DNA of 6,377 nt from Flavobacterium sp. (GTDB taxonomy: Bacteria > Bacteroidota > Bacteroidia > Flavobacteriales > Flavobacteriaceae): positions 1-6,377 of the forward strand of contig SEBM01000245.1 in assembly GCA_004296145.1 (NCBI GenBank). Direction: 5' to 3'. Shown piece by piece: positions 1-6,322 of the stretch; position 1 is the stretch's first letter, and the number at the start of each line of letters is the position of its first letter. A model generated the notes under the pieces. It saw nothing but the letters and a program-made list of their open reading frames with translations, was not told the DNA's origin and searched no databases. The translations under genes and the position numbers were made by a program.

Positions 1-19
1 ATTTAATGAATATAATTTT

Positions 20-1555
20 ATGTTAGTAAAAGTTTACGGTAGCGCAGTATTTGGAGTAGAAGCAACGACAATCACAATTGAAGTGCACATGGATAAAGGG
101 ATTGGTTATCATTTAGTTGGATTACCAGACAGTGCCATTAAAGAAAGTAGTTTTCGAATTGCAGCTGCCTTAAAAAATAACAATCTCTCGTTTCCCGGAA
201 AAAAAATAACCATCAATATGGCGCCGGCCGATCTTCGAAAAGAAGGTTCTGCTTATGATTTGCCACTTACAATCGGAATTTTAGTAGCATCAGATCAGAT
301 AAAAGCACCCGAAGTTGACCAATATATAATTATGGGAGAGCTTTCGCTTGACGGGAGTTTACAATCGATAAACGGAGCTTTGCCCATTGCGATAAAAGCC
401 AAAGAAGAAGGTTATAAAGGTTTCTTTCTTCCGAAACAAAATGTAAAAGAAGCAGCAATTGTTGCCGGTCTGGATGTTTACGGAGTTGAAAATCTGCAAC
501 AGGTAATTGACTTTTTTGAAGGAAAAGGAACTCTCGAACCAACTGTTATTGATACCAGAACCGAATTTTATAAAACACTCGATTTTCCTGAATTTGATTT
601 CTCCGATGTACGCGGACAGGAAAGTATAAAACGCTGTATGGAAATCGCCGCAGCCGGAGGTCATAATATTATTTTAATTGGCCCGCCCGGAGCCGGAAAA
701 ACAATGCTGGCTAAAAGATTACCGAGTATTTTACCACCAATGACGTTGCGCGAAGCATTGGAAACAACTAAAATTCATAGTGTTGCGGGAAAATTAAAAG
801 AAGTTGGTTTGATGAATCAGAGACCTTTTAGAAGTCCGCATCATACAATTTCTAATGTTGCTTTGGTTGGCGGGGGAAGTTACCCGCAACCGGGTGAAAT
901 ATCAATGGCACACAACGGTGTTTTGTTTCTCGACGAATTACCTGAATTTAAACGCGATGTTCTAGAAGTAATGCGTCAACCGCTGGAAGATCGTGAAGTA
1001 ACCATTTCGCGTGCTAAATTTACGGTAACGTATCCATCATCATTTATGTTAGTGGCCAGTATGAATCCTAGTCCGAGTGGATTTTTTAATGATCCGAGTA
1101 TGCCTAATACTTCTTCACCCCACGAAATGCAACGATATATGAGCAAAATTTCCGGACCTTTATTAGACCGAATCGATATTCATATTGAAGTAACTCCCGT
1201 TCCTTTCGAAAAATTATCAGACGACAGAAAAGCCGAAAGCAGTGTCGAAATCAGAAAACGTGTTACGGCAGCACGCGAATTGCAATCCATTCGTTTTGAA
1301 GAATTAATGAATATTCATTACAATGCCCAAATGAATACCAAACAAATCAGGGAATTTTGCGCACTTGATGAACAATCGAAACAATTATTAAAGACTGCAA
1401 TGGAAAGATTAAATCTTTCTGCCAGAGCCTACGACAGGATTTTGAAAGTTGCCAGAACAATTGCCGATCTTGATGCCGCACCGCAAATTATTTCGTCACA
1501 TATAGCCGAAGCAATTCAATACAGAAGTTTAGACCGCGACGGTTGGCTGGGATAG
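20..1555 (+). CDS. yifB: YifB/ComM-family Mg-chelatase-like AAA+ ATPase
   Basis: This is a complete 511-residue protein of usual family length. An N-terminal ChlI-like domain (about residues 20-165, with the family stretch GLPDSAIKES at 34-43) is followed by the AAA+ Mg-chelatase domain (about 190-395) and the C-terminal Mg_chelatase_C helical domain (about 400-505). Visible motifs are Walker A GPPGAGKT (221-228), Walker B VLFLDE (301-306), sensor-1 region SMNPSPSG (347-354) and the GPLLDRIDIH arginine region (379-388). The cysteines many Gram-positive homologues carry after MNP are serines here. In Vibrio the homologue ComM is a hexameric branch-migration helicase that aids integration of transforming DNA. 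The same role here is only inference, since family members are widespread in species not known to be competent. The ATG at 20 gives the typical family N terminus (MLVKVYG). Only 19 bases precede it, so its promoter is outside the window. It converges on the ABC-F gene. Confidence 0.96.
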   Translation: MLVKVYGSAVFGVEATTITIEVHMDKGIGYHLVGLPDSAIKESSFRIAAALKNNNLSFPGKKITINMAPADLRKEGSAYDLPLTIGILVASDQIKAPEVDQYIIMGELSLDGSLQSINGALPIAIKAKEEGYKGFFLPKQNVKEAAIVAGLDVYGVENLQQVIDFFEGKGTLEPTVIDTRTEFYKTLDFPEFDFSDVRGQESIKRCMEIAAAGGHNIILIGPPGAGKTMLAKRLPSILPPMTLREALETTKIHSVAGKLKEVGLMNQRPFRSPHHTISNVALVGGGSYPQPGEISMAHNGVLFLDELPEFKRDVLEVMRQPLEDREVTISRAKFTVTYPSSFMLVASMNPSPSGFFNDPSMPNTSSPHEMQRYMSKISGPLLDRIDIHIEVTPVPFEKLSDDRKAESSVEIRKRVTAARELQSIRFEELMNIHYNAQMNTKQIREFCALDEQSKQLLKTAMERLNLSARAYDRILKVARTIADLDAAPQIISSHIAEAIQYRSLDRDGWLG

Positions 1556-1560
1556 GGGGG

Positions 1561-1593
1561 ATTTTAGATTTCTGATATTAGATTTTAGATTTC
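1561..1593. repeat. Short direct repeats of TTAGATTT type
   Basis: ATTTTAGATTTC occurs twice exactly, at 1561-1572 and 1582-1593, with a 21-base period. A partial copy (ATTAGATTTTAG) overlaps the second unit. The repeats sit directly after the yifB stop codon. Degenerate strings of this type are in my recollection common between genes in Flavobacterium, but that is unverified here. No coding potential is visible. Confidence 0.6.
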
Positions 1594-1610
1594 GCTTTGC
1601 GAACCTTTTT
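1591..1610 (+). terminator. Probable intrinsic terminator of yifB
   Basis: TTCGC (1591-1595) and GCGAA (1599-1603) form a 5-bp stem with a 3-base loop, followed by CC and five T residues (1606-1610). It lies 36 bases after the yifB stop codon. The stem is short but has the right polarity for the plus strand, whereas the larger hairpin downstream has its T-tract on the other strand. Confidence 0.5.
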
Positions 1611-1626
1611 GTTCAATTAAATTTTT

Positions 1627-1670
1627 AAAAAGAACCTAGCGTTCTTTGCGGTTAAAAAAAACGCTAGGTT
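1627..1670 (-). terminator. Intrinsic terminator of the ABC-F gene
   Basis: A perfect 11-bp inverted repeat pairs AACCTAGCGTT (1633-1643) with AACGCTAGGTT (1660-1670) around a 16-base loop. Read on the minus strand it is followed by C and five T residues (1632-1627), 12 bases beyond the ABC-F stop codon. Outer AT-rich arms (1621-1628 with 1670-1677) could extend the stem past a small bulge. The plus-strand side lacks a T-tract, so I assign it to the minus strand, although it could slow transcription both ways. Confidence 0.75.
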
Positions 1671-1682
1671 TAAAAATTAGAA

Positions 1683-3272
1683 TCAACTTAAATGAATTGT
1701 ATTTTGGATATTTATCTGTTCCAAAAAATACTCATCATGCGAAATCACAATCAAAGTTCCCTGATATTCATTAATTGCAGCCGTAAGGATTTCTATGTTC
1801 TGAATATCCAGATTATTTGTTGGCTCGTCAAGAATAATAAGATCAGGCGACTCATTATTGATGGTTAAACAGCAAAGCATCAAACGCATTTTTTCTCCGC
1901 CACTCAATGCAGAACAAGATTTATCTAAATCATTTTGCGAAAACAAAAAACGATTCAATCTCATTCTGATATCATGTTCCTGTAAACCCGAAACATTAAA
2001 TTTTTCTGCTTGTTGATAGACAGAAAGCTGATTATCAATCAACGAATAATCCTGATCTACATACACAGATTTTGATTCAGTTTTGTAAATCGTTCCTCGT
2101 AGAGGTTGCAGAATTCCTGTAATTATTTTAATTAATGTTGTTTTTCCGGAACCGTTAGCACCTTTCAAAGCGATACGTTCTCCGCTTAAAATCTGAAAAT
2201 TGAGATTTTCTTTCCAAAGCAGATTATCATGATAGCCATAATTGATATTTGTCGCTGTAAATAACGTTTTACCTTTATGTAAATCAGCATTATTAAAACC
2301 AAATTTCATTTTATCAATTTCAGACAAACCAGAACGTAATTCTTGTAATTCCTGTGAGATTCCACCAATCTTTTCAGCATGAACACTTTTTGTTTTAGAA
2401 GTACTGTTCTCAGCATTGTTGCGCAAAGTATTCATCATAATTCGTGAAACTCCGGCTTTCTTTTGTTTCTTTTCGCCACGTGAATCCAGTTTATTCTGGC
2501 GTTCCAAAGTTTCGCGCTCTTTTTCTTTCGCTTTACGCAAAGCTTTTTCTTTACTTTGAATGTCCTGACTTAAAGCATTATTTTCAATCTTTTTTTGCTC
2601 GGCATAAAAATCATAATTTCCACCGTAGATTATAATTCCATTTTTAGTCAATTCATAAACCTTATTCAGAAGATTTAGCAGTTTTCTGTCATGGCTTACC
2701 ACAATCAACGTAGCCGAAGTTTGTTTTATAAAATCATATAATAATTTTCTTCCCGAAAGATCCAGATGATTACTTGGTTCGTCGAGTAAAACAAGCTGAG
2801 GCTGATGAATTAAAATCCCGGCAAGGAAAATTTTTGTTTTCTGACCACCACTCAAATTCTCCAGTTTTTGTGTCAAATCCAAATCCTGCAATTGCCAATA
2901 TTGAAGTGCTTCGTGACAGCGATCTTCAATTGTCCAGTCGTCGTTGAGAATGCTGAGATTTTCTTCGGTTACGTTTCCGTCGAGAATTTCTTTCAGGGAA
3001 TTTAGTTTTTTATCAATTTGCAAAGCCTGCGCAATAGTGAGATGATTAAATTGCCCAAAAATCTGTGGCACGTAAAAAGGTTTCGAATCCGATTTAAGTA
3101 CACCTTCCGAAGGTTTTAATTCGCCCGCAATAATTTTTAACAAAGTTGATTTTCCAACGCCGTTATTACCAATTAAAGCAATTTTCTCCTGATTGTTGGC
3201 TGTAAAAGTAATGTGATCAAACAGCAAGTCCCTGTTGGTATGTAGGTATGAAATGTTCTGTAAAGTAAGCAT
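1683..3272 (-). CDS. ABC-F family ATPase (ribosome-associated type)
   Basis: This 529-residue cytoplasmic protein has two ABC ATPase domains in one chain and no membrane segment, the hallmark of ABC-F. Domain 1 has Walker A GNNGVGKS (35-42), signature LSGGQ (140-144), Walker B LVLLDE (160-165) and switch His194. Domain 2 has GANGSGKT (371-378), LSGGE (456-460), LIILDE (478-483) and SHD (511-513). All catalytic motifs are intact. Between them, about residues 225-335 form a charged, probably coiled-coil linker with a basic turn near 266-284 (KKQKKAG, then SRIMMNTLR), the part that reaches into the ribosomal E site in characterised members. No large Arm insertion or C-terminal extension is present. 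Members are either translation factors (EttA-like) or antibiotic-resistance ribosome protectors (Msr/Lsa/Vml types). I cannot decide which from sequence alone. The ATG at 3272 starts directly at the first beta strand. The gene appears monocistronic. Confidence 0.93.
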   Translation of the reverse strand: MLTLQNISYLHTNRDLLFDHITFTANNQEKIALIGNNGVGKSTLLKIIAGELKPSEGVLKSDSKPFYVPQIFGQFNHLTIAQALQIDKKLNSLKEILDGNVTEENLSILNDDWTIEDRCHEALQYWQLQDLDLTQKLENLSGGQKTKIFLAGILIHQPQLVLLDEPSNHLDLSGRKLLYDFIKQTSATLIVVSHDRKLLNLLNKVYELTKNGIIIYGGNYDFYAEQKKIENNALSQDIQSKEKALRKAKEKERETLERQNKLDSRGEKKQKKAGVSRIMMNTLRNNAENSTSKTKSVHAEKIGGISQELQELRSGLSEIDKMKFGFNNADLHKGKTLFTATNINYGYHDNLLWKENLNFQILSGERIALKGANGSGKTTLIKIITGILQPLRGTIYKTESKSVYVDQDYSLIDNQLSVYQQAEKFNVSGLQEHDIRMRLNRFLFSQNDLDKSCSALSGGEKMRLMLCCLTINNESPDLIILDEPTNNLDIQNIEILTAAINEYQGTLIVISHDEYFLEQINIQNTIHLS

Positions 3273-3383
3273 AATTTCTTTTTTGAAAATGAATAATTAT
3301 AGCAAACCACAATGGATTTACTACCTATTTTTCCTGAAAGAAATTATTTTTCACATATAAAATTATGTTCGTTTTTACTTCTG

Positions 3384-3416
3384 CAAAGATACAAATGTTT
3401 TTGTAAAGCCTGCAAA
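3384..3416 (-). promoter_or_regulatory. Candidate promoter of the ABC-F gene
   Basis: On the minus strand TTTG (3416-3413) is followed after 21 bases by TATCTTTG (3391-3384), a full match to the Bacteroidota -7 consensus TAnnTTTG with spacing inside the accepted 17-23 range. The start would lie near 3378, leaving an untranslated leader of about 105 bases before the ATG at 3272. The -33 element falls inside the hairpin that follows doxX. Confidence 0.65.
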
Positions 3417-3436
3417 TGTTGTTTTTGCAGGCTTTA
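3404..3436 (-). terminator. Hairpin terminating the doxX transcript
   Basis: A perfect 13-bp inverted repeat runs from TAAAGCCTGCAAA (3404-3416) to its complement (3424-3436), with a 7-base loop, starting 6 bases after the doxX stop codon on the minus strand. There is no T-tract beyond the stem apart from the T residues in the stem itself, so termination efficiency is uncertain. The stem contains the -33 element of the ABC-F promoter. Confidence 0.6.
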
Positions 3437-3442
3437 GAATAT

Positions 3443-3868
3443 TTAGTTTTTAGAAATCACAGTATCCATTTCTAAATATTTTTCTTTAATTAAACTTAAA
3501 GCAAAACAAGCTGCCGAAGCCGTAAAAACCGAATAATCAAGCGGTGCTTTTATGCCGACAGAAAAAATCATTGAAAGACCGAAAAGCAATAATAAATAAC
3601 CGCTCAATTTCGCAAACAATTCTGTCTTAAAACCTAATAAAAGAAACAACGGAAAAATAATTTCGAGTGCTGTTGCAAGAATAGCAACCGGCGAAAGCAG
3701 ACTTTCCGGAACAAGCGGATTTAAAACTTTTGTGTAAGCAAGAAAATTTTCCCAATTTCCCCAGGCAGAGTTTTCTTTACTCCAGAATCCGAATCGGTCA
3801 GCAACAGCAGAAAGAAAACCAACTGAAATAGCAAGGCGTAAAAAGAGCTTAGTTAATTTAGAGTTCAT
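3443..3868 (-). CDS. DoxX-like four-helix membrane protein
   Basis: This 141-residue integral membrane protein has four predicted hydrophobic segments, at about residues 7-23, 57-79, 84-104 and 111-127. The DoxX-type features seen are the Arg at 11 in helix 1, the ADRFGFW stretch after it (23-29), the acidic residue in helix 2 (ALEIIFPLFLLLG, Glu69), and the KAPLDYSVF segment entering helix 4 (107-115). No signal peptide or extra domain is present. Most DoxX proteins have no established biochemical role. Some associate with thiol or redox and oxidative-stress functions, which I would not carry over here. The gene starts 51 bases after the esterase stop with no terminator and no convincing full promoter between (only a partial TATTTG near 3893-3898), so co-transcription with the esterase is likely. 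A strong hairpin follows it. Confidence 0.85.
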   Translation of the reverse strand: MNSKLTKLFLRLAISVGFLSAVADRFGFWSKENSAWGNWENFLAYTKVLNPLVPESLLSPVAILATALEIIFPLFLLLGFKTELFAKLSGYLLLLFGLSMIFSVGIKAPLDYSVFTASAACFALSLIKEKYLEMDTVISKN

Positions 3869-3919
3869 AATTAATGGTTTTAAATAGTTAGACTTGCAAA
3901 TACCTTTATAAAATAAACT

Positions 3920-4786
3920 TTAGTTAGGTAAAGGATATAAAAATCGAAAAGAATTAGAAACAGCAGAATGCAAAATAGTACCATGATTTTCTAATGGCAA
4001 ATAATCAAAATATACTTTTATATTTTTGCTTTTAGAAGCCTTTATTTTTTCGGATAATAAATTAGCGTCGACTTCCATAACTCTCGGAATTTTTGTCGGA
4101 GTAAGTCCCTCTTTTCCAACGGCAATATAAATGTCGGTTTTTTGTACAAAATCATCTTTAAAAATCGCTGAATCCAAATTCAAAATTGATCCATTATTCC
4201 ACCATAAACTTGGACTTACGATAACATATTTATCAAAAAGAAAGGGTTTTTTGAACAAAATTTCAGTGATTAACAAACCACCCAAAGATTGGCCAATAAT
4301 AGTTTTTGACTGATTAGTTTTGAATTTTTTGTCAATAAAAGGCTGTAGTTCTTTCTCTATAAAGGATATAAATTTATCAGAATGCCCTGTAGTTGGAAAT
4401 TTACTCTGATCTGTTGCAATAGTTGTCGGAAAAGTAAAATCTCTTCGACGGTCTACCGTTGCAATTCCAACAACAATAGATTTCGGAACCTGATTGATCC
4501 ATTCAAAACTGTTAAACTGTACAAGCCCCGAAATATGGATAAAATCCTCATCAGCAGAACCATCCAATAAATAAATCACCGGATATTTTGTTGCTTCTTC
4601 CGGATTGTAACCTTCAGGTAAATAGATGTTTAAGATTCTTTTTTCGTTTAATTCTTTTGATTCAATTTCATCAATAACACCCAAAACAAAAGGTTTGCTT
4701 GTGTCAGAAGTTTTGGTTTTATTTTTTTGACTAAAAGTGAATGTTGAAAAAGAAATTAAAAAGATAAGGGTGACGATTTTGTTCAT
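3920..4786 (-). CDS. Secreted alpha/beta-hydrolase, putative esterase (COG2819 type)
   Basis: This 288-residue protein begins with a Sec signal peptide (Lys at 3, hydrophobic core 5-17, likely cleavage after FSQ at 18-20), so it should act in the periplasm. No lipobox Cys is present. The rest fits the esterase D / IroE-Fes-like family (PF00756). Residues 52-75 hold strands with NIYLPEGY and the YPVIYLLDGS oxyanion region. The nucleophile elbow is GQSLGG (165-170, Ser167), followed by SPSLWWN (191-197). The C-terminal ENHGTILH supplies His268 of the triad, and the acid is probably in AVGKEG (222-227, Glu226). Relatives hydrolyse siderophore, acyl or phenolic esters. No siderophore receptor or iron gene is seen nearby, so the substrate is unknown. 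It precedes doxX by 51 bases and follows the terminator of the arsR operon. Confidence 0.88.
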   Translation of the reverse strand: MNKIVTLIFLISFSTFTFSQKNKTKTSDTSKPFVLGVIDEIESKELNEKRILNIYLPEGYNPEEATKYPVIYLLDGSADEDFIHISGLVQFNSFEWINQVPKSIVVGIATVDRRRDFTFPTTIATDQSKFPTTGHSDKFISFIEKELQPFIDKKFKTNQSKTIIGQSLGGLLITEILFKKPFLFDKYVIVSPSLWWNNGSILNLDSAIFKDDFVQKTDIYIAVGKEGLTPTKIPRVMEVDANLLSEKIKASKSKNIKVYFDYLPLENHGTILHSAVSNSFRFLYPLPN

Positions 4787-4886
4787 TTTATTTTTGAAGG
4801 ATCAGATTGCTTTTGTGTAACGAAAATACGAATTATCGGCTGAATCTGAATGACAGAATTGTTTATTTTAATTTCTAAGGAGTAAT

Positions 4887-4929
4887 AAAAAAGGGAAATT
4901 TCCACAAATATATTTTATGGAAATTTCCC
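4887..4929 (-). terminator. Strong intrinsic terminator of the arsR-AHSA1 operon
   Basis: A perfect 12-bp stem pairs GGGAAATTTCCA (4893-4904) with TGGAAATTTCCC (4918-4929) around a 13-base loop. On the minus strand it is followed at once by six T residues (4892-4887). It begins 30 bases after the stop codon of the second AHSA1 gene. Polarity and T-tract make this the clearest terminator in the window. Confidence 0.88.
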
Positions 4930-4939
4930 GTTCAACAAA
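4905..4939 (-). promoter_or_regulatory. Candidate promoter of the esterase-doxX unit
   Basis: On the minus strand TATATTTG (4912-4905) matches the -7 consensus exactly. Upstream TTG candidates are at 4935-4933 (20-base spacer) and 4939-4937, within TTTG (23-base spacer). The start would lie near 4899, giving a leader of about 110 bases. The -7 element sits in the loop of the terminator hairpin of the preceding operon, so the assignment needs transcript data. Confidence 0.5.
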
Positions 4940-4959
4940 GACAAACTATTTATAATTTG

Positions 4960-5460
4960 CTATTTCTTTCCTTCAAAAATTTTATCCAGACCTTCCATCG
5001 CAATTGTAAATCCTTCTTTGAAGCCCATTTGAATAATCATTTCCAAATCGGCTAAATCTTTGTGTTTAATAGTAATATCAACAAAAGTAGAATCGCCTTT
5101 TTCAGAAAAAGTTACATCCCAATCCGAACGTGGAAAATCAGTATTCAAATTACCTTCGGCATCGCAAAAAGCATCCAGATATTTAAAATTTGTCTTTGGA
5201 GCAATCGACTTAAAATCTGCAATTGCCCAATGTTCTTCGCCTTCTGGGCCAATCATGGCATAAAGTCGTCGTCCGCCTTCTTTAAAATCCATGCTTTTTG
5301 TTTTTGATTTCCACGGTGCCGGCGCCCACCATTGATCCAGGATTTCAGGTTCTGTCCAGGCAGACCAAACATTTGCAATTGGTGCGTTGAATTCGCGTTT
5401 TACATTAACCGTGCTGTTCTCTTTATCTACTGTAAAATCCATTAAAAGATTATTTTTCAT
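4960..5460 (-). CDS. AHSA1/SRPBCC domain protein, downstream copy
   Basis: This 166-residue cytoplasmic protein consists of a single SRPBCC fold (AHSA1 / activator of Hsp90 ATPase homologue 1-like, about residues 17-163). Typical family marks are the first strand and helix (KREFNAPIANVWSAWTEPE, 21-39), LDQWWAP (41-47), DFKEGGRRLYAM (58-69) with the GPEGE turn, and the C-terminal helix (GFKEGFTIAMEGLDKIF, 146-162). Such domains form a deep cavity for hydrophobic ligands, but bacterial members encoded with ArsR regulators have mostly undefined ligands. The protein is 75% identical over its whole length (125 of 166, no gap) to the upstream copy and lies 32 bases after it. No promoter lies between, so it is the last gene of the arsR operon. 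Differences cluster at residues 76-113 and 133-144, where ligand or partner choice may differ. Met7 is a possible alternative start, but both copies share the first six codons' pattern. Confidence 0.92.
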   Translation of the reverse strand: MKNNLLMDFTVDKENSTVNVKREFNAPIANVWSAWTEPEILDQWWAPAPWKSKTKSMDFKEGGRRLYAMIGPEGEEHWAIADFKSIAPKTNFKYLDAFCDAEGNLNTDFPRSDWDVTFSEKGDSTFVDITIKHKDLADLEMIIQMGFKEGFTIAMEGLDKIFEGKK

Positions 5461-5479
5461 ATTTTTTAGTTTTTAAATT
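5461..5479 (-). pseudogene. Remnant of the arsR 3' end before the second AHSA1 gene
   Basis: The minus-strand spacer AATTTAAAAACTAAAAAAT matches the last part of arsR at 5994-6012 at 16 of 19 bases. Read in the arsR frame and continued into the AHSA1 start (to 5450) it gives NLKTKKYEK and a TAA stop, against NLKAKENEK and TAA in intact arsR. The overlapping start-stop arrangement is thus preserved although arsR itself is absent here. Confidence 0.7.
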
Positions 5480-5492
5480 ATATAAATAGAAT

Positions 5493-5993
5493 CTAATTTC
5501 TAGCTTCAAAAATCTTATCCAAACCTTCCATTGCACTTGTAAATCCTTCTTTGAATCCCATTGCAACAATTTTTTCCAATTCTTCAAAACTATCGCGTTT
5601 AATAACAATATCGACAAAAGTAGAATCACCTTCTTCAGAGAAAGTCAAATCCCAATACGAACTTCCAAATTCAGAATTTGGATTTCCTTCAGCATCGCAA
5701 AAAGTAGAAGATTGTTTAAAATTAGTTTTCGGCGTGATTGATGTAAAGTCAAAAGCACCCCAGCGTTCGTCACCTTCCGGGCCAACCATCGCATATAGTC
5801 TGCGTCCGCCTTCCTTAAATTCCATGCTTTTTGTTTTAGACTTAAACGGAGCAGGGGCCCACCACTGATCAAGAATTTCAGGTTCTGTCCATGCAGACCA
5901 AACATGATCGATAGAAGCATTAAATTCACGTTTAATATTAACTGTAGAATTTTCTTTGTCTACGGTAAAATCCATTAAAAGATTACTTTTCAT
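5493..5993 (-). CDS. AHSA1/SRPBCC domain protein, upstream copy
   Basis: This is a 166-residue single-domain SRPBCC protein of the AHSA1 type. The domain marks are VWSAWTEPEILDQWWAP (31-47), EFKEGGRRLYAM (58-69), GPEGDERW (71-78) and the closing helix GFKEGFTSAMEGLDKIF (146-162). It has no signal peptide or membrane segment. Its ATG overlaps the end of arsR by 11 bases (ATGAAAAGTAA), which indicates translational coupling and fixes the start, since the downstream paralogue keeps the same N terminus. ArsR repressors encoded beside AHSA1 proteins are a recurrent bacterial pairing. A ligand-binding partner whose level is set by the repressor is the usual guess, with no known ligand. Relative to its paralogue it differs most at 79-97 and 133-144, so the two may have diverged in specificity. 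Confidence 0.93.
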   Translation of the reverse strand: MKSNLLMDFTVDKENSTVNIKREFNASIDHVWSAWTEPEILDQWWAPAPFKSKTKSMEFKEGGRRLYAMVGPEGDERWGAFDFTSITPKTNFKQSSTFCDAEGNPNSEFGSSYWDLTFSEEGDSTFVDIVIKRDSFEELEKIVAMGFKEGFTSAMEGLDKIFEARN

Positions 5994-6309
5994 TTTCTTT
6001 AGCTTTTAAATTCATTAATACTTGATCCAGTTGACTGAAACGGTTTTCCCAGATTTCTTTAAATTGTTCTAACCATTTATCTATTTCTTTCATTTTGTCA
6101 ATCTTAAGTTGATAATAGATTTCTCTGCCCAGTTTTTTTTCTTCTAGTAACTCACATTCATTCAAAATTTTAATGTGTTTGGAAACGGCCTGCCTTGTAG
6201 TATCAAATTTTTCTGCAATTGCATTTGGGGTCAGTGCAGTAGTAGAAATCAATACCAGAATGGCTCTGCGGGTCGGGTCGGCAATTGCCTGAAATATATC
6301 TCGTTTCAT
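5983..6309 (-). CDS. ArsR-family winged-helix repressor, AHSA1-linked type
   Basis: This 108-residue DNA-binding regulator opens with the ADPTRRAILVLI helix (10-21). The helix-turn-helix is at about 27-50 (LTPNAIAEKF, then TTRQAVSKHIKILN) and the beta wing at 52-69 (CELLEEKKLGREIYYQL). The C-terminal helix has the WLEQFKEIWENRFSQL pattern (79-94) typical of repressors paired with AHSA1 genes. The metal-binding ELCVCDL motif of ArsR/SmtB is absent and only Cys52 is present, so metal sensing is unlikely. I chose the ATG at 6309. The frame stays open to a TTG at 6345, but that codon overlaps the predicted -7 element and would lie upstream of the transcript start. It is the first gene of the operon and probably represses its own promoter through the inverted repeats just upstream. 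Confidence 0.93.
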   Translation of the reverse strand: MKRDIFQAIADPTRRAILVLISTTALTPNAIAEKFDTTRQAVSKHIKILNECELLEEKKLGREIYYQLKIDKMKEIDKWLEQFKEIWENRFSQLDQVLMNLKAKENEK

Positions 6310-6322
6310 TTTAATTATTTTT

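Larger units (their letters stand above)
4960..6012 (-). repeat. Ancient tandem duplication, about 533-bp period
   Basis: Two units, 5493-6012 and 4960-5479, each contain an AHSA1 gene plus the 19 bases before its ATG. Start codons are 533 bp apart. The proteins match at 125 of 166 positions with no indel. In the 32 bases from 19 bases before each ATG to 13 bases into the gene, 28 match. Those leading bases are coding sequence of arsR in the first unit and a non-coding remnant in the second. Confidence 0.85.

Noticed and set aside
359..664. Minus-strand open frames of 70-101 codons within yifB
   Set aside because: They lie wholly antisense to a clearly conserved AAA+ gene. The translations show no recognisable domain and no promoter of their own.
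1555..1560. Run of six G residues at the yifB stop codon
   Set aside because: It is unusual in AT-rich DNA, but the yifB C terminus is of normal length and sequence, so no frameshift is implied.
4131..4570. Plus-strand frames of about 60 codons inside the esterase gene
   Set aside because: They are short, antisense to a conserved hydrolase, and lack domains or a supporting promoter.
5551..5868. Plus-strand 105-codon frame, and similar plus-strand frames at 5060-5307
   Set aside because: They are mirror frames of the two AHSA1 genes. Their mutual similarity simply reflects the duplication of the sense genes.
5645..5929. Minus-strand 94-codon frame inside the upstream AHSA1 gene
   Set aside because: It is a shifted frame of the same strand with no family resemblance, whereas the main frame aligns end to end with its paralogue.
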